Shown here in pieces: positions 1 through 8,563 of a stretch of 64,000 nucleotides of DNA. The stretch's first letter is position 1. Every line of letters begins with the position of its first letter. Both the position numbers and the translations under genes were made by a program. This stretch comes from CAZSXU01 sp964610505 (GTDB lineage: Bacteria > Arandabacterota > Arandabacteria > JAGLYR01). Below the pieces are notes generated by a model. The model made no database searches. It had not been told where the DNA came from and saw only the letters and a list, made by a program, of their open reading frames with translations. The stretch is taken from contig CAZSXU010000019.1 of assembly GCA_964610505.1 (NCBI GenBank), positions 16,329-80,328 of the forward strand. Reading direction: 5' to 3'.

Positions 1-1109
1 CGACTGTAGATGTCCTCAGCCACGGGGAAATCACCCTCTTCATATCCGAACGTCTCTCGGTAGTACGGTTGCAGATGAACAGGTATGAAATTAACCGTCG
101 TTCCGATATTCTCTCTCCTGAGCGCTTCGATGAACCCGGCACGGTCGATCGTGAGCCTTTCCAGAGCGATGAGGATCGGGTACAGGTGGCGGGCGTGTTT
201 CAATCCCGGCCGCACCTTCTGAGTTTCGATCTCTCCGAGGTCCTTGAAACCCTGATCATAGCGGCGAGCCAGCACCTCCCGCCGCTCGATGAACCCGTCC
301 AGCTTGGCCAGCTGATGCAGCCCCAGCGAGGCCTGCAGATCACTCATGTTATACTTGAAGCCGGGCGACACGACCTCGTAGAACCAGGACCCCTGCCGGC
401 TGTACCGCTTCCAGGCATCTTTGCTGATGCCGTGAAGGCTCAGGATCCTCGCCCTCTCCGCGAGCTCGTCGTCGCTCGTTGCCAGCAAACCGCCCTCCCC
501 GGTCGTCATGTTCTTGATCGCATAGAAAGAGAAACAACCCGTATCGCCCATCGTTCCCGCCGGCCGGCCGCGGTAGGAGGCCCCGATCGCGTGAGCGGCG
601 TCCTCGAACACCTTGAGACCGTGTTCCTGAGCGATGTCCAGAATCGCCTCCATTTCACAGGGTTGGCCTCCGTAGTGCACGGGGATGATCGCCTTCGTCC
701 TCGGCGTTACGGCCGCCCCCAGGAGATCCGGGTTCATGTTGAACGAGTCCCTCTCGACATCCACGAATACCACTCTCGCTCGCTCGTGAAGGACCACGTT
801 CGCCGTGGCGCAGAAGGTCAGCGGCGACGTAATCACTTCATCGCCCGGCCCGATGCCACTCCCCACGACGGACAGGTGCAGTGCGGCCGTGCACGAGCTC
901 AGCGCGATCGCATGCGGAACCCCGAGATAGGATCGGGCCTGTTCCTCAAACAACCTCGTCTTGGGCCCCGTTGAAATCCAGTCCGATGCCAGCGTGTCCA
1001 GCATCTCCCGGATTTCTTCCTCCCCCACCCATGCCCTGGCAAAGGGGAGGAATTCTTCCCGTACGGGCGGCTCCGCCCCCGACCTCGCCCGTTCCGTACC
1101 CTCTTTCAC
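1..1109 (-). CDS. DegT/DnrJ/EryC1 sugar aminotransferase (C-terminus off window)
   Basis: PLP-dependent aminotransferase of the DegT/DnrJ/EryC1 family; these enzymes aminate nucleotide keto-sugars. I translated the minus strand by hand: one open frame of about 369 codons runs off the left edge, so the C-terminus is missing. Visible landmarks are WISTGPK (~44-50), a cofactor-phosphate loop LSSCTAALHL (~70-79), DAAHAIGASY with the PLP-ring Asp (~170), and FSFYAIKNMTTGEGG, whose Lys (~199) should form the Schiff base. The GTG start at 1109 follows an ideal Shine-Dalgarno, GGGAGG; an in-frame ATG at 1142 is possible but has a poor site. It is the last visible gene of the exopolysaccharide operon, after a sugar epimerase, so it probably makes an amino sugar for the repeat unit. 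The exact substrate is not deducible. Confidence 0.88.
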   Translation of the reverse strand, partial: MKEGTERARSGAEPPVREEFLPFARAWVGEEEIREMLDTLASDWISTGPKTRLFEEQARSYLGVPHAIALSSCTAALHLSVVGSGIGPGDEVITSPLTFCATANVVLHERARVVFVDVERDSFNMNPDLLGAAVTPRTKAIIPVHYGGQPCEMEAILDIAQEHGLKVFEDAAHAIGASYRGRPAGTMGDTGCFSFYAIKNMTTGEGGLLATSDDELAERARILSLHGISKDAWKRYSRQGSWFYEVVSPGFKYNMSDLQASLGLHQLAKLDGFIERREVLARRYDQGFKDLGEIETQKVRPGLKHARHLYPILIALERLTIDRAGFIEALRRENIGTTVNFIPVHLQPYYRETFGYEEGDFPVAEDIYS

Positions 1110-1195
1110 CTTGTCCTCCCGACTTCGGCCCCAATCCCTCATGATCGGCGAGGGGAATCCGCCCGGATCCTGGGATTCCTCGCTCTCCAATCCAA

Positions 1196-2197
1196 TCAGT
1201 CCTCCGAGTACTTGACGTTGTAGTAGCGATCCTCCGTATGATCCTTGACGCGACCCTCCGCCATCATCCGCTGGACCTCCCGGATCCCATCCTCAACCCG
1301 GAAACGGACCTTGTATCCCAGGACGTGCGCCACTTTGTCAAACGACACATGGTAGGATCGTGGATCAGGCTGTTCCTTGCGATGCAGGATTCCCGTGCCC
1401 GGAACGACCTGTGCCACGATCTCGCCGAGATCCGAGATCCTGTAGTTCTGTTCGTTGCACCCGATGTTGAAGATCTCGCGGTTGATCTTCTCCGCAGGCG
1501 CCTCCATCAGGCACAGCAAGCCGGCCGCTGCGTCCTGCACGTGAACGTTTGGGCGCCACTGGGATCCCCCGAAGATTTCAATCCGTTTCTCCGCCACCGC
1601 TTTCGCGGTGAGGATGTTCACCACCAGGTCGAATCGCATTCGGGGGGAGCCGCCGTAAACGGTCGCGAAGCGCACAATCCCCGACGTCACATCCGTTCCC
1701 TCGAAACCTCTGAGAATCACCTGTTCCGACTTCAGGTTGGTTTCCGCATACAGAGAAACCGGACTCACCACCGATCCCTCGTTCAACACGTAGTTCTCCG
1801 CCGCCCCATAGACGCTACACGTCGAAGCGAAGATGAATCGCCGCACGGCCTTATACTTGCTGATCTCCACCATCACTTTGGTGGCTTCGTAGTTGATCGC
1901 AAGCGTCGCATCCCGGTTGTGCGAACAGGCCGGGTCGCCCACAAGGCCGGCAAGATGGATCACGATCTCCGCCTTGTCCAGCGCCCGGACGACTTCTTCC
2001 AGATGGAGAATGTCGCCCCGCTGAATCTCCACGTCCGGCCGGTCCGCAATCTCGTCGAGGCCCGACGTACCGAACATGAGCTTGTCGAGGACGCGAACGC
2101 GGTATCCCTTGGCAAGGAGCATGCGCGTCACATGAGAACCCACGTAGCCGGCGCCTCCGGTCACGAGGACCAGGGGGCGCGTAGACCGTGCGTACAT
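1196..2197 (-). CDS. NAD-dependent epimerase/dehydratase (extended SDR)
   Basis: Extended short-chain dehydrogenase acting on nucleotide sugars, 333 aa from the ATG at 2197, which has GGAGGG seven bases upstream; a GTG at 2212 is the alternative. The NAD-binding glycine motif TGGAGYVGSH is at ~13-22 and the Ser/Thr of the active site lies in FASTCSVYG (~123-131). The catalytic Tyr is in SLYAETN (~148-154). The usual YxxxK pattern is not met: the position four after Tyr150 is Asn154, and the nearest Lys is at 156. The codon at that place reads AAC, so this is not a misreading of the frame. It sits ten bases after the Wzx gene and upstream of the aminotransferase, so a role in making an activated sugar for the polysaccharide is likely; activity is uncertain because of the missing Lys. 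Confidence 0.85.
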   Translation of the reverse strand: MYARSTRPLVLVTGGAGYVGSHVTRMLLAKGYRVRVLDKLMFGTSGLDEIADRPDVEIQRGDILHLEEVVRALDKAEIVIHLAGLVGDPACSHNRDATLAINYEATKVMVEISKYKAVRRFIFASTCSVYGAAENYVLNEGSVVSPVSLYAETNLKSEQVILRGFEGTDVTSGIVRFATVYGGSPRMRFDLVVNILTAKAVAEKRIEIFGGSQWRPNVHVQDAAAGLLCLMEAPAEKINREIFNIGCNEQNYRISDLGEIVAQVVPGTGILHRKEQPDPRSYHVSFDKVAHVLGYKVRFRVEDGIREVQRMMAEGRVKDHTEDRYYNVKYSED

Positions 2198-2221
2198 ACA
2201 GTTGCCCTCCACTCTCCGCCG

Positions 2222-3745
2222 TTATACAAGCCGCAAGATCACGTGTCTAAACGGGAGATTCGAGTGCTCCAAGAGGACCCGCTCCTCCTCGCGGAAGACT
2301 CGGAATATCCGGAGCCCCGCGTAAAACCCGACCGCCGCCGCGCAGGCCAGGGCCACGAGCCCCCCCGGCGACGAGAGCCGGTCCCTCAGCGGGATGCAGA
2401 GCGCCATCGGCGCCGAGGCCAGATACATTCTCATAATGAAACCCCATGGAATCTTGATGCCCTTGACGAAGTGCTGTGCCAGAACATACCGCGCAAACGG
2501 AGAGGCCACCGTGATCAGAGCCACCGGAAGCACGGCTCCCCAGAGTCCGTATCTGGGGATCAAGAGAATGTCCAGACCCACGATCACAACCGTTGACACA
2601 AGATAGAAGATCATGTTCACCCAGGTCTTCTCGACGGCGTAGATGGCCATACTCAACGGAGTCCCGAAAAAGGACGACATGAACACAAGGAAGAAGACCT
2701 GGCAGAGAGGGCCCGAAGCCGCCATCTCCGGCCCGTACATCACCTCTATGAATCGGTCCGCGTACAACGCGCCAAAGAGTGAAATAGGCGCCACGAGGAC
2801 GAACAACAACTTATAGTACGACACGATGCCGCGCCGCATGCTCGCAAGGTCCTTCGTGATCGCCTCGGAGAACCCCGCCATCACGAGCGGATAAATGGCG
2901 CCCGGGACGAACTCCAACATCCTCTGGGGCAGTCGGTAGGCCACATCGAAAAGGCCGGCTTCAACGGGCGTCCAGTAGTAGGACAAAAACACCGTCTCAC
3001 TCTGTCTCCAGGTAATGAGGACCATCACGTTGACGGCGAGAAAAGGCATTGCGTACTTCAGCAAGCGCCCCCTTCGAATCGATTCCGAATTCTCGCCGCG
3101 GGCGGCCCTCGTATGCTGAAGGACCTTCCGCACCAGGAGACACGCGGCGCAAATGTGGCCCGCCGCCGTCGCAAGAAGCACGCCCACGATTCCCCAACCC
3201 CAGGCAACGAACAGCACGAGCGTACCGAGCGTGACCACGGACGCAAGGGTCGAAGACACGGCGACCGTCCGGGTCTCATAGAGAGCGATGGCCGATTGAT
3301 TGATCGTCTCGAAGTACACCTCAAAGACCGCCACACCCAAAACCACGGCCAGTAGGCCGGCCAGCTCGGGCCGCCGGAACACGCCGGCAAGGTCGTCTCG
3401 CAAAATCCAACCGAGCAGAAGAACCACGACCGCCAGGACGCTTTGAAAACGTATGACCGTCCACAGAAGACTTCGCATCCCCGCCCCGTGGCCCTTGACC
3501 CGAAGCTCGGGCAGGTAGCGGAGCATGGCTTCCGTCAGACCCCCTCGCCCAATCGCAGCCGCAAAGGTAAGAATGGAGACCAGAAGAGCGTAGACGCCGT
3601 AGTCGAATTGGCCGAGGGCGCGAACAATGATGATCGAGGACGCAATGCCGAAGAGCTGCCGCACGGCGCGGGCGAGGAGGCTCCAGGACATCGCGCCGCC
3701 CACGTTGCCCAGCGTACCCCGGTCTGCGTATTGCACGGCCGTCAT
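2222..3745 (-). CDS. Wzx-like polysaccharide flippase (MOP superfamily)
   Basis: Multi-pass membrane protein of 507 aa in the MOP/MATE superfamily, matching O-antigen and exopolysaccharide flippases that move undecaprenyl-linked repeat units across the inner membrane. The N-terminus has the typical pattern of a short amphipathic stretch followed by ARAVRQLFGIASSIIIVRAL, and alternating hydrophobic segments continue to the C-terminus, with roughly 12 to 14 predicted. The start overlaps the stop of the phosphodiesterase-family gene by ATGA, so the two are translationally coupled. The surrounding initiating transferase, Wzz and OPX protein suggest a Wzx/Wzy-type pathway, although no clear Wzy polymerase is visible in the window. 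Confidence 0.88.
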   Translation of the reverse strand: MTAVQYADRGTLGNVGGAMSWSLLARAVRQLFGIASSIIIVRALGQFDYGVYALLVSILTFAAAIGRGGLTEAMLRYLPELRVKGHGAGMRSLLWTVIRFQSVLAVVVLLLGWILRDDLAGVFRRPELAGLLAVVLGVAVFEVYFETINQSAIALYETRTVAVSSTLASVVTLGTLVLFVAWGWGIVGVLLATAAGHICAACLLVRKVLQHTRAARGENSESIRRGRLLKYAMPFLAVNVMVLITWRQSETVFLSYYWTPVEAGLFDVAYRLPQRMLEFVPGAIYPLVMAGFSEAITKDLASMRRGIVSYYKLLFVLVAPISLFGALYADRFIEVMYGPEMAASGPLCQVFFLVFMSSFFGTPLSMAIYAVEKTWVNMIFYLVSTVVIVGLDILLIPRYGLWGAVLPVALITVASPFARYVLAQHFVKGIKIPWGFIMRMYLASAPMALCIPLRDRLSSPGGLVALACAAAVGFYAGLRIFRVFREEERVLLEHSNLPFRHVILRLV

Positions 3746-4869
3746 CCGCTCATCTCCCCCCGCATGGCGGAGTAGACGTCCATCACCGACTCCATGCGTT
3801 GCCCCGTCTCCACATTGCTGATGAAATGGGCGTCGGAACCGGCAGCGTCGGGGTGGAAACCGTGCATTGCCCTCGGGGCGCGCGTCCCCATGTAGCTGGG
3901 TTCGATGATCACCCCGGGCTGTGTCAGGAATACCAGATCCCCGTACCGCCCCTCCGGATCGTACACGCCGAGCGCCTTCATCGCTTCGGGGCTGAGGATC
4001 TCGCCCCCCGGCTGCTCCGAGAGAAGCGTTTCCACCGATCGGCGGGCGCGGTCGGAGAAGAATGAAAAGCGCGCCAGCGTCGAGTCGAAAAACGCCACGT
4101 AGTCCTTCCCATACCGCAGCCCGAGCGCCGCTACGGGCCCCATGAGATCAGTCGTCCCCGTCGTGTCGATCATTCCGTGGTCCGAGAACACGAAGATCCG
4201 CGTTTCTCCGCCCCGTTGCGACCCAACCTCGGCCACCCTCCGGATGGCGCTTTCGTACCAACGCACATGACGCTCCACTTCGGGTGCCCCGGTGCCGTAC
4301 TCGTGCATGAGAGCATCCAGCTTCGTCCAGTACACGAGGTAGAAGCGTTTCTCGTCCCTCTGCAGCTGGGCAATCAAATCCTCGAGGCTCTCTTCCTCTC
4401 CCACCCGCCAGCTCCAGACCGAGAAGGGCGTCCGTCGGTCCGCCAGGTCATCCAGAATCCCGCGCGCCGGGGCCAGCCCACCGGGCGAATAGAGGTCTTC
4501 CTTCGCGGGCACGTCGAGATACGGAAGCGCTTCAACGGGAACGCTGTAAAGGCTGAAATAGCCCCGGATGTTCCGATCCGCTCGGCGACGCAGCCAGCGC
4601 CGGCATCGACCGCGGTTCTTCACCCACTTGGGCAGGGGCCGCAACCAGCGAGCGGCTCCAAAGGTCGTCGTCCTTCGAGCGAAGGAGTACATCAGCCAGT
4701 GGCCGGTCTCGGAGGGCGGCTTGCCCGTGAAGATCGCGGCCTGGCAGGCTCCACTGTAGCCGAGAATCGTCTTCAGAGCGAATCGATTCCCCGAGAACTC
4801 CGGCAGGAATTCCATTTCCCGGACTTTCTGCCATCCCAGGGCGTCGATCAGAATGAAAACGCTTCGCAT
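3742..4869 (-). CDS. Alkaline-phosphatase-superfamily phosphodiesterase/phosphotransferase
   Basis: Predicted soluble metalloenzyme of 375 aa in the alkaline phosphatase superfamily (type I phosphodiesterase/nucleotide pyrophosphatase branch). Two-metal residues can be placed: Asp9 in LIDALGW, a probable nucleophile Ser39 in GYSGACQAAIFTG, Asp and His in KLDALMHEYG, Asp-His in FSDHGM, and a late His in AMHGFHPDA. There is no signal peptide or membrane segment, so it should act in the cytoplasm. I start it at the ATG at 4869; the open frame extends upstream to 5532, but that part runs over the nucleotidyltransferase gene and reads as a shadow. Located between a nucleotidyltransferase-fold gene and Wzx, it may process or transfer a phospho-substituent on the polymer; the substrate is unknown. 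Confidence 0.8.
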   Translation of the reverse strand: MRSVFILIDALGWQKVREMEFLPEFSGNRFALKTILGYSGACQAAIFTGKPPSETGHWLMYSFARRTTTFGAARWLRPLPKWVKNRGRCRRWLRRRADRNIRGYFSLYSVPVEALPYLDVPAKEDLYSPGGLAPARGILDDLADRRTPFSVWSWRVGEEESLEDLIAQLQRDEKRFYLVYWTKLDALMHEYGTGAPEVERHVRWYESAIRRVAEVGSQRGGETRIFVFSDHGMIDTTGTTDLMGPVAALGLRYGKDYVAFFDSTLARFSFFSDRARRSVETLLSEQPGGEILSPEAMKALGVYDPEGRYGDLVFLTQPGVIIEPSYMGTRAPRAMHGFHPDAAGSDAHFISNVETGQRMESVMDVYSAMRGEMSG

Positions 4870-4961
4870 GTTCACGCTGCCTTCCCCTTTGGAGGCGCCT
4901 ACGTCCGCCCTGCAGGCGGCCGAACGAGCATGCTCATCCGTGTCCGCCTCGGCGTTTGACG

Positions 4962-6221
4962 CTACCGCGTCCCGTGCATCACGTCTTTCTTCCAGTACTC
5001 GAGCAGCGCCGCACGCAACGAGGCCCAGTCTGAGGCCTGTGAGCGTGGAGCGGCCGGCATGAGCCGCCGCGCGCCATCCAGGTATGCGCGCGCCCGCTCC
5101 GGGCTGTGCCCCGATCCATTGCGCGCGGGTGCCGCGAAATACACGAGCGACGTTGCCGAATGCAGCAGCGACCGTGGCGACCCACGCGTCAGACCCAATA
5201 CCATTCTCCAGAGAGCAGCGGGACCCCGCCCTATATGGTGGTGCCGCCAGGCGGCTCTCCATCCGCGCACTCTCTCGCGCGGGCTGTCCATCCGTCCAAT
5301 CTCTCCAACCAGAGCCAGGGGTTCTTCCTGGGTGGCGCCCGTCCAGCGCCGGATGCCCCACGTCCATACGGCTTCCACGACCGGGACGAGGGACCGCCAG
5401 ACGGTCTCGGATATTGCCCCCCGCGGCCCCGACTCCATCCGCTCTTCCAGAACACCGTGGTCGGGTATCAACTTGTAAGCGGTCCACGACGCAATCCGTT
5501 CCGGAAGGTTCGGGACGCGGTGGCGGAGCCATTCCATCTCCGGCCGCGGCCAGATCTCCTGCAGTGTTTCTGCTCGCTCCCGGTATGTCGGCCGGTATTC
5601 TCCCAGAAGAGCGAGGATCGCAAGGGCCAAATCCGCGCCGGTCTTGGCCGAGTGGTAGAGACGCATTTCCTCGTCGGATTCACCCATCCCGGGATAGTAC
5701 AGGAGTTCTTCCGCAATGCGGTTGAACACGAGCGTGACAGCGTCTTGGGCATGAATCGATGCAGCGTCCAGGGGCGGTAGGTTCGACAACACGTTCCGGC
5801 CCCACACCACGCGCCCGCGATTCCTCAAATCCACGGTGCCGATCTCCGGACGCACGGAGGCGATATCCTCCACCCGTACGGGCGCCAGATCAAACGACGA
5901 AGCCATCTCATCCCGGGGCACGTCCTCTCGAAACGTTCGAGCCAGGCTCCACACGCGCTCCCGGAGGGGCTCCAGGTCGGTCTCTGAATTGACCACCAGG
6001 TACAGATCCAGATCACTCAGTACGGTGATCCGGCCGTCTTCCCGCTCCAGGGCGCTTCCCTCTCCCCGGCTCATCGCCCCCGTGAGAATCACGGATGTCA
6101 GCAGATCGGCTCCCAAACTCGATACGATCCGCTCTACGGATTGTTCGATCAAGGACTTGATCGCCCGATCCCCCCGAGGGCTGGCGCTGGTGGTGAACTC
6201 GACCACAGGTCCCCGGCTCAC
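4962..6221 (-). CDS. Nucleotidyltransferase-fold protein of unknown function
   Basis: Protein of 419 aa whose first ~100 residues match the minimal nucleotidyltransferase fold: TGAMSRGEGS (~47-56) is a GS-type motif and SDLDLYLVV (~69-77) gives the paired carboxylates Asp70 and Asp72. The remaining ~320 residues are not recognised; they are rich in Arg, Trp and Leu and look alpha-helical and soluble. The GTG start overlaps the GT39 stop (GTGA) and follows GGGAAGGAAGG. About 90 bp separate it from the downstream phosphodiesterase-family gene. Such domains move NMP groups to proteins, antibiotics or sugars; its partner here could be the neighbouring phosphodiesterase-family enzyme, but that is inference from position only. 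Confidence 0.7.
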   Translation of the reverse strand: MSRGPVVEFTTSASPRGDRAIKSLIEQSVERIVSSLGADLLTSVILTGAMSRGEGSALEREDGRITVLSDLDLYLVVNSETDLEPLRERVWSLARTFREDVPRDEMASSFDLAPVRVEDIASVRPEIGTVDLRNRGRVVWGRNVLSNLPPLDAASIHAQDAVTLVFNRIAEELLYYPGMGESDEEMRLYHSAKTGADLALAILALLGEYRPTYRERAETLQEIWPRPEMEWLRHRVPNLPERIASWTAYKLIPDHGVLEERMESGPRGAISETVWRSLVPVVEAVWTWGIRRWTGATQEEPLALVGEIGRMDSPRERVRGWRAAWRHHHIGRGPAALWRMVLGLTRGSPRSLLHSATSLVYFAAPARNGSGHSPERARAYLDGARRLMPAAPRSQASDWASLRAALLEYWKKDVMHGTR

Positions 6222-7780
6222 AATTTCCTTCCTTCCCGGTCCCCCAACGCGAACAGGCTGACGCAGATTCCGGCGAAACTTCGCTCCTCGAGAAGGCCGA
6301 AGCGCGACTGCAAGACTTTCTTCGTCAACCCGTGTGGGTCATGCTCCCATTCCCGGACCTGGACCAGCCACAGGCGGTCATGGCCATCCGTCAACCGAGC
6401 CAGCCGCTCGGCGACGACCTCGGGCTCTTCGCCGAACAACTTGCACCAATCGAACACAATCGGGCGCCCCGCGTAGTAGAGATCGAAGGCCGAGCGACAG
6501 TTCGTGGTCAGAATCGTATCCGACGGCTCCGCACGACTCATCACATAGCGGGCGGCCCCCCGGAAGTCTTCCTTCATGTAACGGGGGTCAAAGTAGTAGT
6601 TGCTCAGAGAGTACATGAACAGCAGCAGGACGAATCCGAGATTCGCCCAGCGGAGCCACGACCGTCCCACCTGGGAGAGCCCCCTTGCGAGAAGAAGCAC
6701 GAATGCCGGCAGTGCCACCATGAGGTAGCGCGGGTTGAACACCTTGATATTTCGAGAAGCCAGGAGCGACAGCACCAGAACGGGAACGCCCAGATAGAGA
6801 AGCAACATGACGAGCGTGGGTTTGTCGTCACGACTTTTCCAGATGCCGAGCGCTCCCACGAACCCGAACACAAGGGCCGTTAGAATCACGACCAGCAGTT
6901 CAGCGCCCACGGCACGCAGCGGAGAGTGTGCGTGGAGCTCCCGCAGGGAGGGACCGGCAGAATACCCGAGACTGAACGCGAAGAACGTGAAGGGAATGTC
7001 CCAACCCGTAAACGGCCTCTCGACACGCAGCAGTTCTTCTACCGGGTCCGAAGACCCCGAGAATGCGCGGGCCGGTTGCAGGCGGTCGTTGAATTCCACC
7101 AGCCAGGGGGAGAGCACCAGAACGACCGCCAGCCCGGCGAGAACCAACTTGGGCAGGCGTCGCCGGGACGGCGCGCCCCCCAGGAGAGCAATGGAGCCTT
7201 GCGCAGCCAGGAGAAACAGGGCGCTCAGGTTCGTGAGAAGAGCGGCCGCCGACGTCCAGACGAGATGCATCCAGGAACGCCAGCCTCCCCCGACGAGGAA
7301 CCGGTGAAAGAAATACATGGAGAGCGTCGTGAAGAGAAGGAGCAGGCTATAGTTCCTCGCTTCCTGAGAATACCAGATATGAAACGGCGAAAGAGCCAGG
7401 ATCAACACCGCCCACCAGGCCGTATGGCGATCGTACACGGCTCCGGCCAGCGCATAGATCGCCACGAGCGTTCCCGTGCCGGCCAACGCGGACGGCATCC
7501 GCAGCCAGAACTCGTTCAGCCCCGCCAGCTGCCAGCTCACGAACAGCACGAGGGAGTAAAGCGGGCCATGGAGATTGTGCAGCAGACTTCCGAGGAATGT
7601 GTCGTGGTGGTGGATCAGCGTCGCGTCGCTCAGACTCAGGAATTCGTCAATCCAGAGCGACTGGGACCCGAGGCGATACATGCGCAGTGCAAATCCAACC
7701 GCGACGAGCGCGACCAGGGTCCAGGACAGCGTCTCGCGACGCGGCCGCCTGAGAGAGCATGCCTGATCCGAAAACGACAT
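6218..7780 (-). CDS. GT39/ArnT-like polyprenyl-phosphate-sugar transferase (membrane)
   Basis: Membrane glycosyltransferase of the GT-C type, 520 aa. It has an N-terminal membrane helix followed by the first extracytoplasmic loop motif LWIDEF (~41-46), whose acidic pair is the catalytic signature of GT39/ArnT/PMT enzymes. Many further hydrophobic helices and a soluble C-terminal ~120 residues follow. Family members transfer a sugar from a polyprenyl-phosphate donor on the periplasmic side. The ATG at 7780 has GGGGGAG five bases upstream. It lies between the CpsD-like gene and the nucleotidyltransferase in the same transcription unit, so it is likely to decorate the exopolysaccharide or a protein; a lipid A target is less likely given its place in this operon. 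Confidence 0.82.
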   Translation of the reverse strand: MSFSDQACSLRRPRRETLSWTLVALVAVGFALRMYRLGSQSLWIDEFLSLSDATLIHHHDTFLGSLLHNLHGPLYSLVLFVSWQLAGLNEFWLRMPSALAGTGTLVAIYALAGAVYDRHTAWWAVLILALSPFHIWYSQEARNYSLLLLFTTLSMYFFHRFLVGGGWRSWMHLVWTSAAALLTNLSALFLLAAQGSIALLGGAPSRRRLPKLVLAGLAVVLVLSPWLVEFNDRLQPARAFSGSSDPVEELLRVERPFTGWDIPFTFFAFSLGYSAGPSLRELHAHSPLRAVGAELLVVILTALVFGFVGALGIWKSRDDKPTLVMLLLYLGVPVLVLSLLASRNIKVFNPRYLMVALPAFVLLLARGLSQVGRSWLRWANLGFVLLLFMYSLSNYYFDPRYMKEDFRGAARYVMSRAEPSDTILTTNCRSAFDLYYAGRPIVFDWCKLFGEEPEVVAERLARLTDGHDRLWLVQVREWEHDPHGLTKKVLQSRFGLLEERSFAGICVSLFALGDREGRKL

Positions 7781-7793
7781 TCATACTCCCCCA

Positions 7794-8549
7794 TCACAGC
7801 CGTTGGTAGAGGAACTCAGGGATCACATAACGGCGGCGATTCAACACGACCCCGAGAAGATTGGCATCCCCGGTCGCCAAGAGATCTCGGGCTTTCTGGA
7901 CCACCGTGCGATCCGTCTTGTTCGCTCTGGCAACCAGTACGACGCCGTCTGTATCCTTGCACAGCATGGAAACTTCCGGCATCGGCATGACGGCAGGAGC
8001 ATCCACCAGAACATACTGGTGATGGGATTTCAGCTTTTGCATGAGAGAACGGGTCTGGCTGGACCCGAACACCTCCGATGAGATCAACGGAGTGTTTCCC
8101 GCGAGCAACACGTGGAGGTTCGGTGTCGCCGTGGATCGCAACGCCATCTGCAGGTCCAGATCACGTCCCACCACGTCCGTCAATCCGGCGTGCGGCTTCA
8201 GTCCCATCAGATCACCCAACCCCGGCCACTTGATATTCATGTCGATCAGGCACACCTTCATACCCGCACGAGCCGCCAGGGAATACCCCAGGCTCGCAAC
8301 CAACGTCGTGCAACCCTCCTGCCGAACCGAGGATGTGAACATGATCACGCGCTGTGTCCGGTCCGGCAGGGCCGCTTCGATCGCCGATCTCAGGCTGTCG
8401 CACTCCTGGCGAAAGTGGTCCGCAAGGCCCGCCAAGGAATGTCCTTCCGAGACCGTCTGCGGTCTGTCCCCTTCGGGCTCGTCGCTTGGAACGACCGTCT
8501 TTCCTCGCTCGCGGCGCGCCTTCTCGAGAGCATCGTGAATCCGGCTCAT
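7794..8549 (-). CDS. CpsD/CapB-like tyrosine-kinase homologue with degenerate P-loop
   Basis: BY-kinase-type protein of 251 aa that partners with Wzz co-polymerases to control chain length. The start MSRIHDALEKARRERG is typical of the CpsD-like proteins of exosortase-linked loci, and the ATG at 8549 follows GGGGAG. The Walker A region reads SSVRQEGCTTL (72-82): the invariant Lys of the P-loop is Cys80. Walker A' keeps an Asp (LIDMN, Asp103) and Walker B is VLVDAPAV (Asp183). The C-terminus ends in EFLYQRL and lacks the usual tyrosine cluster. It therefore looks like a regulatory or structural homologue that may not hydrolyse ATP. It is 14 bases downstream of the ExeA-type ATPase, which has an intact P-loop. 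Confidence 0.85.
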   Translation of the reverse strand: MSRIHDALEKARRERGKTVVPSDEPEGDRPQTVSEGHSLAGLADHFRQECDSLRSAIEAALPDRTQRVIMFTSSVRQEGCTTLVASLGYSLAARAGMKVCLIDMNIKWPGLGDLMGLKPHAGLTDVVGRDLDLQMALRSTATPNLHVLLAGNTPLISSEVFGSSQTRSLMQKLKSHHQYVLVDAPAVMPMPEVSMLCKDTDGVVLVARANKTDRTVVQKARDLLATGDANLLGVVLNRRRYVIPEFLYQRL

Positions 8550-8563
8550 TCTACTCCCCAACC

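Noticed and set aside
4870..5532. Upstream extension of the phosphodiesterase-family gene
   Set aside because: It lies over the nucleotidyltransferase gene in another frame and has an Arg/Pro/Gly shadow composition; the catalytic domain starts at the ATG at 4869.
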